Source of the DNA: Verrucomicrobiaceae bacterium
GTDB taxonomy: Bacteria; Verrucomicrobiota; Verrucomicrobiia; Verrucomicrobiales; DEV007
DNA length: 36,844 nucleotides
Reading direction: 5' to 3'
Assembly: GCA_024229495.1 (NCBI GenBank)
Contig: JAAESJ010000365.1
Location: 1-36,844 of the forward strand
This document shows positions 26,993 through 36,169 of the stretch, one piece after another (positions within the stretch are counted from its first letter, which is position 1; every line of letters starts with the position of its first letter). A program made the translations under genes and the position numbers. Under the pieces are notes generated by a model. It made no database searches. It was not told where the DNA came from and saw only the letters and a program-made list of their open reading frames with translations.

Positions 26993-27871
26993 CTATGTTC
27001 CGACTGGGTGCCAGAGGGTTTTGAGTTCGACGCTGTCCATTATAAAGTAGGGGTCGCGCCCTGCTTTTCCGTTCCATGCGGTTGCGCTCATGTTGCGAAT
27101 GGTTACCCTCTTGAGGTTGGTCGAACTTCCTTTCTTCAGGATTGATGTAATTTCACTATCTCCTGATCCGTCGATGATGGCATTGATGTCGAGATGGTTT
27201 GCGAAATGTGGTGCAAGTTCGCAACGCGAGCCGGAAAGCAGGTTGATAACTCCTCCTGGGACATCACTGTTGGCGATAACTTCAGCTAGGGTGATTGCGG
27301 GGAGGGGATATTTCTCGGACGCCAACACGATTGTTGAATTTCCGCTGAGGATTGCTGGTGCGACCAGTGTGGCAAGTGCCAATAAGGGGGGCTTGTCAGG
27401 ACAAATGACACCGACAATGCCGGTTGGCTCAGGAGTGGAGAAGTTGAAATGGGAACTGGCTACAGGGTTAGTTGATCCGAAAACCTGGCTGTATTTATCT
27501 GCCCATCCTGCATAATAGAGGATTCGGTCAATCGTGGCATGGATTTCGGTTTTTGCTGCCGTTAAACTTACTCCGCTGCAGTTAGATATTTCCGAAGCCA
27601 TTGAGGTCGACCTGCTTTCAAGCATCTCGGCGATGCGGTAGAGGATTTGCCCCCGGAGGTAAGAGGAGGTTGCGGCCCAACCAGGCTGTGCCTTACGCGC
27701 AGCTACAACGGAATCGCGCAGATCCTTGCGTGAGGCCTGACAATAACTGGCAAGATGCTTGCCGCTCCGGGGGTGCTCCAAGGTCAGATATCTGCCACTT
27801 TCTGTCCTGGGAAATTTCCCCCCGACAAACAATTTATAGGTTTTAATTACGCCTGTTCGCCGGTTTTCCAT
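26993..27871 (-). CDS. Truncated aldehyde dehydrogenase homologue lacking the catalytic half
   Basis: The 292-residue protein aligns with the N-terminal NAD-binding half of the ALDH superfamily: FVGGKFPRTESGR, AVARK-type helix, WADKYSQVFG, GIVGVICPD and the Rossmann region GNSTIVLASEKYPLPAITLAE with VPGGVINLLSG. The usual KPSE lysine is replaced (ASE), the ELGGK Glu is missing, and there is no catalytic Cys region. The C-terminus ends instead in ELKTLWHPVGT. I recall half-size ALDH homologues with a 'WHP' end beside a full ALDH and deoC in actinobacterial deo loci, so this is probably a conserved partner protein rather than decay. No frameshift or remnant of the missing half lies between its stop and deoB, 5 bp on. 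It is likely co-transcribed with deoB and deoA. Confidence 0.8.
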   Translation of the reverse strand: MENRRTGVIKTYKLFVGGKFPRTESGRYLTLEHPRSGKHLASYCQASRKDLRDSVVAARKAQPGWAATSSYLRGQILYRIAEMLESRSTSMASEISNCSGVSLTAAKTEIHATIDRILYYAGWADKYSQVFGSTNPVASSHFNFSTPEPTGIVGVICPDKPPLLALATLVAPAILSGNSTIVLASEKYPLPAITLAEVIANSDVPGGVINLLSGSRCELAPHFANHLDINAIIDGSGDSEITSILKKGSSTNLKRVTIRNMSATAWNGKAGRDPYFIMDSVELKTLWHPVGT

Positions 27872-27896
27872 GGGGTGCTATCGCTGATAGGAATGG

Positions 27897-28877
27897 CTAG
27901 GCATTCTCCCGGATGTGAATCCATGCATGAACGTGTGGGTCTCCCCGGAAAAAGCATACCATCGAGGGGCCCTCGATTTGCCAAACGTCCCAGACGCGAT
28001 CGTTGCCGACGTCCGCTTTCTCAAAGAAGGCCATATGCAGGTGATCAAAACCGGCCTTGTCGATCAACTTGATGGCCTCACTGGAATCTTTTTTGCGGTA
28101 AGGGGCGAGGATGTCCTTGATGGTGTCCCTGACCTTGCCCTTCTGGTCTGGAGTGAGTTCAGTCATTGGAATTCCCTCCAGTCCTTGCTTTTTCCCGGTC
28201 AGTTCAACCGTCTTGGTGGCTTCTTCATCCCTTGCCTCATCAAGGAGTGCGATTTTACGTTGCTTGCCGTTGAGCATTTCAAATACCTCATTGGCTTTCT
28301 TTGCCTGATACCAGTAAGCGTTACCGGGGTGGTTGGGTTTCTCGACGAATCCCTGCGCGGCATGCCCATAGAATATGGGGCCTCCGAATGCGCTGCCTTC
28401 CACGGAGTCTCCGTCGCAACGGCGAGTGCAGTGCCGGCCGGTGAGGACGAACTCAAACTTACCGGTTCCCGGATTGCCAAAGAGCGCTATTGAGCAGTCG
28501 GCGAAACCGGCTTTGCCACTGTCATGGACAACTTGATTGTAAACGGTCTTGGCGTATTGCTCACTGTGAATGCCCATGAAAATATCCTTAACCAGTGCCT
28601 GTTGGTCTGGTGTGTACGAGCTGCCGAGTCGGGGCTTGGTAATGTGCCAGTTATTGTTGACCTTTAGGCGTAGCGGATGATCAAAATCGAAACAGATCTC
28701 CTTGCGTTGTTTGTCGTTAAGGCTTTTGAAGAGCTGTGTTACCAGAGTTTCTGGGGCGTGAACTTTTGACTTTGCTGCATGCGCATTACCCGGAAGCGCC
28801 AGGCTGGCACTGCTTGCTGCGGCAGCCGCCAGGAAACTGCGCCGGTCCATCTTTGGTGGGTGGTTTTCTTTCTGCAT
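27897..28877 (-). CDS. Tat-exported DUF3500 family protein
   Basis: From ATG 28877 the protein has 326 residues, with a twin-arginine signal peptide (DRRSFLAAAAA followed by an Ala-rich stretch to AHA). The mature part matches my recollection of DUF3500 proteins: FDFDHPLRLKVNNNWHITKPR, a central TGRHCTRRCDGDSVEGSAFGGPIFYGH and a C-terminal VWDVWQIEGPSMVCFFRGDPHVHAWIHI. The conserved His and Cys residues hint at metal or redox chemistry, but the biochemical function is unknown to me. Longer in-frame starts would run into the divergent sppA promoter and gene, so 28877 is preferred. It precedes the ALDH-like gene by 25 bp and may head the deo operon. Confidence 0.8.
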   Translation of the reverse strand: MQKENHPPKMDRRSFLAAAAASSASLALPGNAHAAKSKVHAPETLVTQLFKSLNDKQRKEICFDFDHPLRLKVNNNWHITKPRLGSSYTPDQQALVKDIFMGIHSEQYAKTVYNQVVHDSGKAGFADCSIALFGNPGTGKFEFVLTGRHCTRRCDGDSVEGSAFGGPIFYGHAAQGFVEKPNHPGNAYWYQAKKANEVFEMLNGKQRKIALLDEARDEEATKTVELTGKKQGLEGIPMTELTPDQKGKVRDTIKDILAPYRKKDSSEAIKLIDKAGFDHLHMAFFEKADVGNDRVWDVWQIEGPSMVCFFRGDPHVHAWIHIRENA

Positions 28878-28974
28878 GGATGAACAGTAACCTCTACCAA
28901 GCCGGAGTGCGAGCAGGAATGAAAATTGTTGGATGTCTTGAATACTCAGGCGCAGTAGGCGATAGGTTAAAGCT

Positions 28975-30783
28975 ATGCAGACGTTTTCAAACATCATTAC
29001 CACAATATTCGTGTTGGCTGTTGCGGTATCGCCCCGGGTTTCCAAGGCCAATCCTGATCAGAGGAAAGTTATTCCTGTTTATGATCTGCAGGGGACTTTA
29101 TCCGAGTCGGGCAACGTAAGTGCCAGTATTCTTGACCTTAACTTTTCAAGCGCGCGACCGTTGACCTTCTTTGAGGTTGTCAGGAGCCTCTCGGCAGCAG
29201 CGAGTGATGAGAATGTGCCGGCTGTTGTTTTGGATGTCGATTCGGCGGGCCTTGAGCTGGCCCAAGTGCAGGAACTGCGCAGGTTATTGATGTCGTTGCG
29301 AAAGCAAGGAAAGGATGTCTACCTTTACACGGAGAACTTGAACAATTCCACGGCGCTTCTGGGTAGTGTGGCCAATCATCTTACCCTGATGCCCGCGGGA
29401 GGTGTTGACTTTAGCGGCCTTTATTCCGAGGCAATGTATTACAAGGGCTTGTTCGATAAGATTGGGGTTACAGTGGATGTGGTTCATATAGGTGATTTCA
29501 AGAGTGCGGGTGAGACTTTTTCAAGGGAAGGCCCGAGTAAGGAGGCAAGACAGCAAGATGCCGAGCTTCTTGATGCACTTTATGCTGAGCTGATTCAGGG
29601 AGTGGCTACTGCCAGAGGGCTAAGCGATCAGCAGGTAAAGGCGATAGTTAATGATGGGGCAATGAATCCCGAACGAGCAAAAGCAGCCGGGCTGGTTGAT
29701 GCGCTTGCTTACAGGACAGACTTCATTCGCGATCTTCGTGACAAATACGGTGAAGCTGATTTTGATAAAGGCTACAAACTTCCCGACCTTGATGGTCCGC
29801 AAGTTGATAGCTTGCTCGACCTGATGAAACTCATGTTCAAGAGTTCTGGTTCCAAGCGCCTGAAGGAGGAATACATTGTGGTCATTCCCATGGAAGGGAC
29901 TATTTCAGATGCATCCATCAAGCCTGTCAGGACGGAGCTCCTGCGGGCTGCGCTTGACGAGAAGTGTAAAGGCGCAGTGATGAGGGTTAATTCACCCGGT
30001 GGGTCCGCGCTTGCCAGTGATGTCTTGTGGGAAGCAACTACTGAGTTCAAGGCAAGCGGCAAGCCTTTTGCAGTGTCGATGGGAGGCGTCGCCGCCAGTG
30101 GAGGTTACTACATATCTGCAGGAGCTGACCGTATTTTTGCCGAGCGGGGAACCGTTACCGGGTCAATTGGGGTGGTGGGGATGAAGATAGCTGTCGAGGG
30201 TGTTATGGAAAAAGCGGGGATTCGGATTCATGGTCAAAAGCGAGGCAAGTTTGCCGACTTTTCATCAATGTCCCGGCCAATGAGCCAAGAGCAGATTGAA
30301 GTTACGCGTCGCTCCATGCTTGATGTCTATGCTATCTTCAAGAAGAGGATCATTGACGGTCGTGGTAAGCGCATAAAAGGGGATCTTGAAAAGCTTGCGG
30401 GTGGTCGGGTATACGCAGGATCCAGAGCCTTGGAGCTTGGCCTTGTGGATCAAATAGGCGGGGTGATGGATGCCGTTGATTACGTGGCCGCTGAGGCGAA
30501 GTTGGAATCAGCGCCTGTGCAGCTTTTGCCGGAGGCGCGGGGCAGTCTTGACGGGCTGTTTGGCGCGCCATCCGAAGAGGACCCCAATGGAGAGTTTATC
30601 GGTCGACCGCGGAAGAGCGGGCAGGGGATTGGTGTTGCTGACCAGTTGCGTCAGGCAGGAGTGCTTGAACTCCTTGATGGATACAAGAAAAGGTCTATTT
30701 CCCAGGCGTTGCACCTTATTGAGGCAGCTAGGGAAAATAACATCATGCTCATAGGGCCTTCCCTTAATGTCCGGCTTGATTGA
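28975..30783 (+). CDS. sppA: Signal peptide peptidase SppA, long (67K) type
   Basis: The 602-residue S49 serine protease degrades cleaved signal peptides in the membrane. It has an N-terminal signal or anchor helix and the two-repeat layout of the long SppA form. The catalytic Lys is at 176 in GDFKSAGETFSREGPSKEA. The nucleophile Ser375 lies in MGGVAASGGYYISAGAD, followed by GSIGVVG. AGG eight bases before ATG 28975 supports the start. It is divergent from the DUF3500 gene and its stop is 3 bp from the convergent fumC stop. Confidence 0.93.
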   Translation: MQTFSNIITTIFVLAVAVSPRVSKANPDQRKVIPVYDLQGTLSESGNVSASILDLNFSSARPLTFFEVVRSLSAAASDENVPAVVLDVDSAGLELAQVQELRRLLMSLRKQGKDVYLYTENLNNSTALLGSVANHLTLMPAGGVDFSGLYSEAMYYKGLFDKIGVTVDVVHIGDFKSAGETFSREGPSKEARQQDAELLDALYAELIQGVATARGLSDQQVKAIVNDGAMNPERAKAAGLVDALAYRTDFIRDLRDKYGEADFDKGYKLPDLDGPQVDSLLDLMKLMFKSSGSKRLKEEYIVVIPMEGTISDASIKPVRTELLRAALDEKCKGAVMRVNSPGGSALASDVLWEATTEFKASGKPFAVSMGGVAASGGYYISAGADRIFAERGTVTGSIGVVGMKIAVEGVMEKAGIRIHGQKRGKFADFSSMSRPMSQEQIEVTRRSMLDVYAIFKKRIIDGRGKRIKGDLEKLAGGRVYAGSRALELGLVDQIGGVMDAVDYVAAEAKLESAPVQLLPEARGSLDGLFGAPSEEDPNGEFIGRPRKSGQGIGVADQLRQAGVLELLDGYKKRSISQALHLIEAARENNIMLIGPSLNVRLD

Positions 30784-30786
30784 CGG

Positions 30787-32178
30787 CTAGGTCATGCTTC
30801 CCGGGTCAAGGGCTGCCTTCAATTGCTCTGCGCTGATGCCAAGCTCTCCTAATTGCTCATTGCAAAGCTGGCGCACGGTTTTGCCGGTAGCAACAGACTC
30901 CTTGGCAATTTTGGCAGCGACCTCATAACCGATTTTCGGAGCAAGGCTGGTTACCATCGACAGAGAATATTCAATGAGTTCGTTGCAGCGTTCTGTATTA
31001 GCTTCAATGCCGTCGACACAGCGCTCGCGGAAGATTTTACATACGTTGGTTAAGAGGCGGATTGATTCCATTACGGCGTGAGCCATTACCGGCATGAACA
31101 CATTAAGCTCAAGGTGGCCGTTGGCACCCGACCAAGTAACCGTTGAGTGATTGCCGAAAACGCGAGCAGCCACCATCGTCACGGCTTCACTCATTACCGG
31201 GTTAACTTTTCCCGGCATGATTGATGAGCCTGGTTGGGTTGCCGGGAGTTTGATTTCTCCAACCGCGCACCTTGGGCCAGAGCCCATCAGGCGAAGATCG
31301 TTAGCAATCTTGAACAGGCTGGTCGCGATGGTGTTGAGGTGGCCATGGCATTCGACCAGCGCATCCTTTGCAGCCTGAGCTTCAAAGTGATTTTCGGCCT
31401 CACGAAATTCAATGCCTGTTTTCTCGGCTATGAATTTGATGGCCATGGCGGGGAACTCGGGATGGCAGTTGAGGCCTGTTCCAACCGCGGTTCCTCCCAG
31501 CGCCAGTTCATGCAGCGCCTTGAGTGCCTTATGTGAGCGGTCGATGCCGCGCTCGATCTGTTTTTCGTAACCTCCGAATTCCTGGCCAAGTCGAACTGGA
31601 GTGGCATCCATAAGGTGGGTCCGCCCGATTTTGAGGGTGTCCTGGAACTCCTTGGCCTTGTTGCCCAGCGAGGACTTGAGTTTTTCAAGCTCGGGAACGA
31701 GGTCGTTTTTCAGGGCGACCCCTGCGGCGATGTGCATAGCTGTCGGGAAGGTGTCATTTGAGGACTGTCCTTGGTTGACGTGGTCGTTTGGGTGGATGGG
31801 CTCTTTTGAGCCTATCGGTTTACCGGCGATTTGCGAGCACCTGTTGGCAATGACCTCGTTGGCATTCATGTTTGTTGAAGTTCCCGAACCGGTTTGGTAG
31901 ACGTCCACGGGAAAGTGTTCATCAAGCTTGCCCTCGTAGACCTCTTCGGCGGCCGTCTCAATCTGGCAGGTGAGAGACTTGTCGACTTGCCCGAGTTCAC
32001 CGTTAACTCGCGCAGAGGCCCATTTAATGAGGCCGTATGCGTGAATGATCCCAACCTCAACGGGTTCCCCTGAAACGGGAAAGTTAAGAACCGCTCGCTG
32101 AGTGCTGGCGCCATAAAGGGCCTCGGAGGGGACTTCCATTTCTCCCATGGTGTCTCTTTCAATGCGGGTATTGCTCAT
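30787..32178 (-). CDS. fumC: Class II fumarate hydratase
   Basis: Fumarase C interconverts fumarate and malate in the TCA cycle without an iron-sulphur cluster. The 463-residue protein has the full superfamily signature GSSIMPGKVNPV, TGSGTSTNMNANEVIANR and HPNDHVNQGQSSNDTFPTAMH, with the catalytic His and Ser regions. Length matches E. coli FumC (467). The 251-bp region upstream is shared with the divergent FG-GAP gene and should hold both promoters; no clear operator was found there. Confidence 0.96.
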   Translation of the reverse strand: MSNTRIERDTMGEMEVPSEALYGASTQRAVLNFPVSGEPVEVGIIHAYGLIKWASARVNGELGQVDKSLTCQIETAAEEVYEGKLDEHFPVDVYQTGSGTSTNMNANEVIANRCSQIAGKPIGSKEPIHPNDHVNQGQSSNDTFPTAMHIAAGVALKNDLVPELEKLKSSLGNKAKEFQDTLKIGRTHLMDATPVRLGQEFGGYEKQIERGIDRSHKALKALHELALGGTAVGTGLNCHPEFPAMAIKFIAEKTGIEFREAENHFEAQAAKDALVECHGHLNTIATSLFKIANDLRLMGSGPRCAVGEIKLPATQPGSSIMPGKVNPVMSEAVTMVAARVFGNHSTVTWSGANGHLELNVFMPVMAHAVMESIRLLTNVCKIFRERCVDGIEANTERCNELIEYSLSMVTSLAPKIGYEVAAKIAKESVATGKTVRQLCNEQLGELGISAEQLKAALDPGSMT

Positions 32179-32429
32179 GATTCGGGATTGTGTGTGTGTT
32201 GTTTTGCAGATTTATCCTGTCTAATCAAATGTAAGAAAGTCTTGGTGCATTATAAGTTGGGCTTTGGCAATTGTTTTTACGGGCTGTCACCTTATTGATG
32301 CGTCACTCAAAGCGTATTTCCCTCTTTTTCTTGGTGGAGAATGGGGTTGAGGAGTGGTTGATCCGTTAGAGCTAAAAAACAGCAAAGAAGCCTTCCTGAC
32401 GATGGATTTAGCTGTTAGTGATATGGTTA

Positions 32430-33653
32430 ATGAAATGTCTGCTTCTTTTGATGATGAGCATTGCTGCTTGGATCTCCAACGGGGGGGCTGCTGAAGTTCC
32501 CCAATTTGAGCGTCTGCAACTCTCTGACAAGTTTTATGCTGAAGGGGTGCACGCCGGTGATTTCAACAAGGATGGAAAGATGGATGTTGTCAGTGGCCCT
32601 TACTGGTATGCCGGTCCTGATTTTGTCGAGAAAAAATCCCTTTATGATACCAAGCATTTTCCACCGAAGGGTTATTCCAGAAATTTCAATACATGGGCCT
32701 ATGATATAAACGGTGACGGATGGGATGATGTATTAAGGGTATCCTTCCCGGGGGACAAGGTTTTCTGGTATGAGAATCCGCAGGGAGGAGATGACTGGAA
32801 GGAGCACGTTGCGGTGGACAAGCTGGACAATGAATCCCCGCAGTTTGGAGATATTAATGGTGACGGGCAGCCTGACTTGACCGGTTCTGTTGCCGGGCAG
32901 TTTGTTTACTTTACGTTCAATAAGGCCAGTGCGGCAGATAAGTGGACGATGCATGGTATATCGCCACCTAAATCAACCGGGGGGCGCTTCACTCACGGGC
33001 TTGGAATTGGCGATGTTGATGGTGATGGCCTTACTGACTTACTGGACAAGAATCATTGGTGGCGACAGCCCAAGTCTCTGGACGGGGATCCATTGTGGAA
33101 AGAGTTCAGGTTTAAGTTTAGCGGGCCTGGTGGGGCTGACATGTTCGCCTACGACTTTGACGGGGACGGGGACAATGATATTTACACTTCTGCAGCGGCT
33201 CATAGCTACGGATTGCGCTGGTTCGAGCAGACGCAGGATGCTGATGGGAAAAAAGGCTGGAAGGCTCACGTGATTACCGGAGCAAAGGCTGCAGAGAGTC
33301 CTTATGGCGTGGTTTTCAGTCAGGCGCATTCGGCACAACTTCTCGATATTGATGGAGATGGGATTAAGGATTTGGTGACCGGCAAGCGTTGGTGGGCGCA
33401 CAATGGAAATGATCCGGGAGGCAACGAACCGGCTGTACTCTACTGGTTTAAGGTTGTCCCAGGAGGCAAGTCGGGAGCTGCGAAGTTCATCCCTTATCAG
33501 ATTGACAATGACTCCGGTGTGGGAACGCAATTCCTTGCAACAGACCTTAATGGTGACTCCAAGGTTGACATACTTGTAGGCAACAAGAAGGGGACGTTTT
33601 TACACCTTCAACGTAATTTAAAGGAGCAGGCGCCAGGCCCTCAGATCAAGTAG
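32430..33653 (+). CDS. Exported FG-GAP / VCBS repeat protein
   Basis: The 407-residue protein has a signal peptide (about 1-20, ending at AAE) followed by a seven-bladed propeller-type fold. Seven calcium-type Asp loops are visible: DFNKDGKMD, DINGDGWDD, DINGDGQPD, DVDGDGLTD, DFDGDGDND, DIDGDGIKD and DLNGDSKVD. Such proteins are common in PVC bacteria and are usually secreted binding or structural proteins; no catalytic motif is evident. An in-frame GTG exists at 32418, but ATG 32430 gives a better signal peptide (MKCLLLLMMSIAAW). Confidence 0.85.
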   Translation: MKCLLLLMMSIAAWISNGGAAEVPQFERLQLSDKFYAEGVHAGDFNKDGKMDVVSGPYWYAGPDFVEKKSLYDTKHFPPKGYSRNFNTWAYDINGDGWDDVLRVSFPGDKVFWYENPQGGDDWKEHVAVDKLDNESPQFGDINGDGQPDLTGSVAGQFVYFTFNKASAADKWTMHGISPPKSTGGRFTHGLGIGDVDGDGLTDLLDKNHWWRQPKSLDGDPLWKEFRFKFSGPGGADMFAYDFDGDGDNDIYTSAAAHSYGLRWFEQTQDADGKKGWKAHVITGAKAAESPYGVVFSQAHSAQLLDIDGDGIKDLVTGKRWWAHNGNDPGGNEPAVLYWFKVVPGGKSGAAKFIPYQIDNDSGVGTQFLATDLNGDSKVDILVGNKKGTFLHLQRNLKEQAPGPQIK

Positions 33654-33661
33654 CGACCATG

Positions 33662-33679
33662 TTGGCCTGATATGGCCAA
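33662..33679. terminator. Candidate bidirectional hairpin between convergent genes
   Basis: TTGGCC and GGCCAA form a perfect 6-bp stem with a 6-base loop, in the 43-bp gap between the convergent FG-GAP and pseudopilin-like genes. Neither side is followed by a good T-run, so it is only a weak terminator candidate, supported mainly by position. Confidence 0.35.
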
Positions 33680-33696
33680 ATATGAACTTTGGGAAA

Positions 33697-34446
33697 TTAT
33701 CGGCGGTAGTCTGCCGGATACTTATTACCACTCCAGTTCCATTCCTGAAGTTTGGCAAGTGCGTCTGCGTCCATGCTCACTGATCTTCCGTCAGCCATAA
33801 GAACATTGACATCATCAGAGTAGCGAAGGTCAATGGACTGTGTGTCCTCTGGCTCGCGGCCAAAGTCAGCGGATGCGGTGTTCCAGTCCAGCCATGATTC
33901 ACAAAAGGGGTTGCTCCCTGATTGCTTGGCTTCGATAAGGAGGATGGTGTCCGCTTGAAATTCTATTGTCACCGGTCTTCTTTTTATTTCCGGGTCAGGT
34001 GTGCCGTTTTCGTCGAGTCCGGCCAAGGCTTCTGTTGCGGCATAGGTGTTGATCAGTTCTTCCGCTTCATAAAACCCGGCGCTGCTTTTCCAGCGTAAGC
34101 CCGGCGCGACGAAGGTTTTAGTGGTTGGTTCTGCGATCAATTCAGAGAGAGTGACTTCCGGGTTAAGGGCGATGACCAGTTCAGATACCCAGTTGTCTAG
34201 CTCCGGGATCGCTGGATCGGCTTCAATTGCCGGGAAGCACATGTTATTGTCTCCTTGATATAGGTAAAGAGCCTGTCCGATCGTGCGGAGGTTGGTTCTT
34301 GAGACTGAAGAGTTGGCTTTATCCCTGATGATTTGGTAAATAGGGAAGGCGCTAGTGGCAAGGATGGCAATGATGACGATAACGACAAGCAGCTCAATGA
34401 GTGTGAAGCCTGATTGACGGGAGCTTGGTGAGGCTGGGGTATTCAT
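33697..34446 (-). CDS. Type IV pilin-like / pseudopilin-like protein
   Basis: The 249-residue protein has a prepilin leader: after a short polar start the processing site is SG/FTLIELLVVIVII, with Gly13, Phe14 and Glu at mature position 5. The hydrophobic helix is followed by a variable globular domain ending in NVLMADGRSVSM, similar to the H-X9-DG motif found in large pseudopilin families of Planctomycetes and Verrucomicrobiota. Such proteins are processed by prepilin peptidase (PilD). No pilus or type II assembly gene lies beside it, although a secretin is encoded 27 kb upstream. ATG 34446 leaves ~100 bp to the divergent phosphodiesterase gene. Confidence 0.88.
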   Translation of the reverse strand: MNTPASPSSRQSGFTLIELLVVIVIIAILATSAFPIYQIIRDKANSSVSRTNLRTIGQALYLYQGDNNMCFPAIEADPAIPELDNWVSELVIALNPEVTLSELIAEPTTKTFVAPGLRWKSSAGFYEAEELINTYAATEALAGLDENGTPDPEIKRRPVTIEFQADTILLIEAKQSGSNPFCESWLDWNTASADFGREPEDTQSIDLRYSDDVNVLMADGRSVSMDADALAKLQEWNWSGNKYPADYRR

Positions 34447-34547
34447 TAGCTCAAACGCTAGCAAAATCTGCCGCGGGAGGCAAGGACGGAAGAGGGAATG
34501 ATCCCTGTTTGCGAACTGAGAGCAGTCCAGCTAGTGTCTTGCTCATC

Positions 34548-35930
34548 GTGCAACGCACAGCGGTAATCAACATTGTAGGCTTGAGTCAACGGCTCATTGG
34601 CAAGGATACTCCCAACATTAAGGGTTTCATTAAGGCGAATTCCTGTTGTTTGGTCGAGCCGGCTTTTCCTGCCGTGACCTGCACCGCGCAGGCTACCTAC
34701 CTTACCGGGAAGTTGCCCGGCGAACACGGAGTGGTTGCAAATGGATGGTATGACTCATCCTTGGCGGAGCATCAATTCTGGCGGCAGTCCAATCATCTTG
34801 TTGAGGGAGTGAAGCTCTGGGAAGTGCTTCGCGACAGGCACCCGGAATTCACCTGTGCCAAGTTGTTCTGGTGGTTCAATATGTATTCGAGTGCGGATTT
34901 CTCGATTACGCCCCGCCCAATATATCCAGCCGACGGCAGTAAGGTCTTTGACATCTATACCTCGCCGATGAGTATGCGCGAAGAGTTGAAGGCGGACCTC
35001 GGAAATTTCCCTTTCCCTGCCTTCTGGGGGCCGGCGGCGGGGATTTCCTCCAGTCGCTGGATTGCGGACTCAGCGATGTGGGTGGAGAAAAGACATCAGC
35101 CCTCTCTCTCCTTGGTATATCTGCCGCATTTGGATTATTGTCTCCAGAAAATAGGTCCTGATACACCGGAAGCTGGGGTGGAACTCCGGAGAATCGACAG
35201 GATTTTTGGTGAGTTGCTGGCTTTCTTCCAGCAGCGTAATGTGAATGTGGCAGTGCTTTCCGAGTATGGAATAACACCAGTCCACAGGCCCGTTCACCTT
35301 AACCGTGTTTTTCGTGAGCGGGGTTGGATTGCGATAAAGGATGAGCTTGGTCATGAAATGATTGACCTTGGAGCTAGCCGCGCCTTTGCAGTTGCTGATC
35401 ATCAGGTGGCCCATGTGTATGTTAACGACAAGGAAATTGCGGGAGAAGTGCTGGCTGTTACGCAATCTGTTGAAGGGGTTGATGAGGTAATTGCTGAGGA
35501 GAAACTTGAGAGCGCCGGGATTGACCATTGGCGGAGTGGGGATTTTGTGGCGGTGGCCGATGCAGATAGTTGGTTTACCTATTATTATTGGGAAGATGAC
35601 GGGGTAGCTCCTGACTATGCGCGGTGCGTTGATATTCATCGTAAACCGGGATATGACCCGGTTGAGTTATTTCTTGATCCGGAAATCCGTTTTCCCCGGC
35701 TTAAGGTGGGCATGCGCTTGGCGGCGAAGAAGTTGGGCTTGCGAACCCTGATGGACGTTATTCCCCTGGATGCTGGACTGGTAAAGGGCTCCCATGGGCG
35801 GGAACCTGAAGATAAAATGGACTGGCCGATTCTGGCGGGAGGCTTCAATGGCTTGCCAAGCCATGGGGAATTGCCTGCGACTGAGGTATTTGGACAGCTT
35901 CTGGAATTGTGCTCAGAGGGGGTAAAATAG
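34548..35930 (+). CDS. Alkaline phosphatase superfamily protein (type I phosphodiesterase-like, EboF-like)
   Basis: From GTG 34548 the protein has 460 residues and starts QRTAVINIVGLS, as I recall for this family. Thr44 sits where the nucleophile of nucleotide pyrophosphatase/phosphodiesterases lies (FPAVTCTAQATYLTG), followed by GEHGVVANGWY. Aligned by eye with Xanthomonas NPP, Asp196 and His416 (GSHGR) are kept. The first-metal Asp is Val10, the second-site His is Gln200 (DYCLQKIGP), and the Asp-His pair is Glu239-Tyr240 (LSEYG). The closest relatives I can recall are EboF-like proteins, but no other ebo gene is present here. Activity on phosphodiesters is uncertain. The frame extends upstream to 34425, overlapping the pilin gene, so the internal GTG is preferred. 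Confidence 0.8.
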   Translation: MQRTAVINIVGLSQRLIGKDTPNIKGFIKANSCCLVEPAFPAVTCTAQATYLTGKLPGEHGVVANGWYDSSLAEHQFWRQSNHLVEGVKLWEVLRDRHPEFTCAKLFWWFNMYSSADFSITPRPIYPADGSKVFDIYTSPMSMREELKADLGNFPFPAFWGPAAGISSSRWIADSAMWVEKRHQPSLSLVYLPHLDYCLQKIGPDTPEAGVELRRIDRIFGELLAFFQQRNVNVAVLSEYGITPVHRPVHLNRVFRERGWIAIKDELGHEMIDLGASRAFAVADHQVAHVYVNDKEIAGEVLAVTQSVEGVDEVIAEEKLESAGIDHWRSGDFVAVADADSWFTYYYWEDDGVAPDYARCVDIHRKPGYDPVELFLDPEIRFPRLKVGMRLAAKKLGLRTLMDVIPLDAGLVKGSHGREPEDKMDWPILAGGFNGLPSHGELPATEVFGQLLELCSEGVK

Positions 35931-35981
35931 TCTCAGGAGAGTAATTATGCCCCTATCAGGGCTGGATAGCATTAAATTCTG

Positions 35982-36010
35982 TTGCGTATGCTTGGCTGGC
36001 GAATTAATAT
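35982..36010 (+). promoter_or_regulatory. Candidate sigma70-type promoter for tRNA-Asp
   Basis: TTGCGT (35982-35987) and TAATAT (36005-36010) are separated by 17 bases, ideal spacing, and lie 24 bases before the tRNA. Both boxes are only partial matches to consensus, so this is a modest call. Confidence 0.35.
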
Positions 36011-36033
36011 TCGCGCTCTAATTTGGCGACCAA

Positions 36034-36110
<77 letters not shown>

Positions 36111-36169
36111 TTTTATTAACAATTGCCAGTTATTTGACTGCGTGGATGTTTGTAAAAGGAGGTTGCGCA

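Noticed and set aside
26993-27871. ALDH gene as a recent pseudogene
   Set aside because: The frame is intact, the end is a defined motif, spacing to deoB is tight, and no remnant of the missing half follows.
5092-34446. A complete type II secretion or type IV pilus system
   Set aside because: Only a secretin and one pseudopilin-like gene are present, 27 kb apart, with no ATPase, platform protein or prepilin peptidase.
35949-35962. GCCC/GGGC hairpin after the phosphodiesterase gene as a terminator
   Set aside because: Only four base pairs and no T-run follow, too weak to call.
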